A stretch of 6,127 bases of DNA from Acidobacteriaceae bacterium (GTDB lineage: Bacteria; Acidobacteriota; Terriglobia; Terriglobales; Acidobacteriaceae), in assembly GCA_030040175.1 (NCBI GenBank), contig JASHUF010000537.1, forward strand, positions 1 through 6,127, in the 5' to 3' direction. Below the pieces are notes generated by a model. The model had not been told where the DNA came from, ran no database searches, and saw only the letters and a program-made list of their open reading frames with translations. The translations under genes were made by a program, and so were the position numbers. This document shows, in pieces, positions 4,841 through 6,127 of the stretch; the stretch's first letter is position 1, and each line of letters opens with the position of its first letter.

Positions 4841-6127
4841 CTAAAAGCTGTCCTTCAACACCGCCATGGCTGCATTGCGCCCGTTGATACCGATCACGCT
4901 GCCGCCCGGATGCGTACACGCGCCGCAGAGATACACGGCCGGCATGGGCGTGCGCGGCGAGAGGCGGTTGGCCCACATGTAGGGCGGGAGGCACTCGCCC
5001 TGAAAGATATGCCCGCCGGTGAGGCCCACTTTCTCTTCGATGTCCGGGGGACCGAGCACCTGGCAGTCGATCACGGCTTCAGGCATGTTGGAGCAGAAGC
5101 GCGCCAGCGACTTAAGAGTGAGCGCGCGCACCTCCCCACGGCGCTGGTCCCACGTGCCGCGCGCGAATTTGTAGGGCACGTACTGCGCAAACACGCTCAT
5201 GGTGTGCGTGCCTGCAGGCGCCACGCTTGCATCGTGCACGCTCTGAAAGTAAAGCTCGCACCAGAGGTATGCGGGCAGCTCGCCGCGGCGCGCGGCGGCG
5301 TAACCGGCCCTCCATTCCTCTTTGGTGAGCGGCGTGTTGATCTGCCCGTAGTGGTGCGGCTCGTTCACACCCGGCCGCGCGGTGAAGTTGGGCAGCTCGC
5401 GCAGGTGCACGTTGAGCTTCACGGTGCAACCCTCGATGGGCACGCGCTCCACTTTTTCTTTCCAATCGGGATCTGCGGCATTGCCCAGCATCAGGAGCGT
5501 CCGCCGCGGGTCGGCATTGGAGATCACCACGCGCGCCGCGATGCGTTCGCCGCCCTCAAGCTCGACTTCCGCGTGTTTCGGGCCCGCGCCCGGCAGAATC
5601 CGCGCGACCGGTACGCCGGAGGCCACAACCGCGCCGGCCTCGCGCGCCGCATCGCAGAAAAAGAAGCTCACCATGCCCATCCCGCCGCGCACGTAGCCCC
5701 ACATATCGGGCATGCCGCCCAGGCGCCCCGAAGCGTGATGAAAGCGGATCGAAGCCGTGCCCGCGTCGAAGGGGCTGGCGTTGGTGCCGATCACGCCCTG
5801 GCCGAGATAGGCGGTTTGCAAGCGCTCGTCGCTCACATAGCGCTCCACGAATTCGGCCATCGACCACTCGAAGAGCAGCGCGCGCGCTTCGTCGTCTGCG
5901 CCGATGCGCTCTTCAATTTGTTCGCGGGTGGGCGCTTCGCCGATCCACAAATCGCGTGGGAGATCGCGCGAGCCGCCTTCAGTAATTGCCGGCCGGATGG
6001 CGTCGCGCAGCCGGCGGATGACGTCGCTCATGGCGCGCCAGCCCTCCACGTCGCGCGGAGAAATCGCGCGAATCTCCGCCGCGCAGCGTTCGGCATCATC
6101 CCAGAGCTGCACGCTCGTGCCGCCCAT
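4841..6127 (-). CDS. Phytoene desaturase/PYROXD2-type FAD-dependent oxidoreductase (N-terminus beyond right edge)
   Basis: A flavin amine-oxidase-fold enzyme related to carotenoid desaturases and vertebrate PYROXD2. The visible 428 residues end at a TAG stop (4841-4843). The frame begins with ATG at the very last base, but this is probably an internal Met: the family is usually about 520-560 residues and the dinucleotide-binding GxGxxG motif that should open the protein is absent, so about 100-130 residues are missing. Seen: GYVRGGMGMVSFFFCDAAR (144-162), the substrate/FAD-domain region in which PYROXD2-like proteins have a GGMG; RVVISNADPRRTL (199-211), the returning FAD-domain strand; EKVGLTGGHIFQGE (365-378); and the C-terminal FAD-binding signature LCGACTHPGGSVIGINGRNAA (400-420). 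No membrane segment or signal peptide is seen. No other carotenoid genes (crtB, crtE) are in view, so a carotenoid role should not be assumed; substrate is unknown. Confidence 0.9.
   Translation of the reverse strand: MGGTSVQLWDDAERCAAEIRAISPRDVEGWRAMSDVIRRLRDAIRPAITEGGSRDLPRDLWIGEAPTREQIEERIGADDEARALLFEWSMAEFVERYVSDERLQTAYLGQGVIGTNASPFDAGTASIRFHHASGRLGGMPDMWGYVRGGMGMVSFFFCDAAREAGAVVASGVPVARILPGAGPKHAEVELEGGERIAARVVISNADPRRTLLMLGNAADPDWKEKVERVPIEGCTVKLNVHLRELPNFTARPGVNEPHHYGQINTPLTKEEWRAGYAAARRGELPAYLWCELYFQSVHDASVAPAGTHTMSVFAQYVPYKFARGTWDQRRGEVRALTLKSLARFCSNMPEAVIDCQVLGPPDIEEKVGLTGGHIFQGECLPPYMWANRLSPRTPMPAVYLCGACTHPGGSVIGINGRNAAMAVLKDSF

Noticed and set aside
4674..4994. Minus-strand 106-codon small protein spanning the repeat element
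   Set aside because: It starts inside the oxidoreductase coding region in another frame and its C-terminal half is just the translated repeat. Such repeat-derived frames are probably spurious.
6125..6127. ATG at the right edge as the true start of the oxidoreductase
   Set aside because: The family needs an N-terminal FAD-binding GxGxxG region, which is absent from the visible part; the edge Met is most likely internal.

Overview
The window is GC-rich bacterial DNA in which all four protein genes read on the minus strand (right to left). Strongly G/C-biased third positions produce many long antisense shadow frames. The APC permease belongs to a clade I associate with Acidobacteriota (Terriglobia). 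The palindromic intergenic repeats also look like those I recall from that group. I therefore infer a soil-type acidobacterium or close relative, from recollection of families rather than from any search.

Layout from right to left, the direction of transcription. At 6127-4841 lies most of a phytoene-desaturase/PYROXD2-type FAD oxidoreductase whose N-terminal Rossmann part is off the right edge. At 4840-4509 is a 332-base intergenic stretch with a 135-bp MITE/REP-like element bounded by inverted repeats, a second strong dyad, a hairpin plus T-run that looks like a terminator for the oxidoreductase, and a possible promoter almost touching the next gene. At 4508-3090 is an APC-superfamily amino-acid permease. 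At 3089-2508 is a 582-base stretch with no convincing gene but several small repeats and dyads. At 2507-1 are an MdtA-type membrane-fusion protein and, translationally coupled to it through an ATGA overlap, the N-terminal 415 residues of an MdtB/MdtC-type RND pump that runs off the left edge.

The MdtA-like and MdtB-like proteins should form the inner-membrane and periplasmic parts of a tripartite efflux pump. The outer-membrane channel and any second RND subunit are not in view. The permease and the oxidoreductase look like independent transcription units. No CRISPR array, rRNA, tRNA, transposase gene, toxin-antitoxin pair or recognisable defence system is visible. I found no new protein system. 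The most interesting material is non-coding: the compound repeat cluster at 4580-4837 and the dyads and tandem repeat upstream of the efflux operon.
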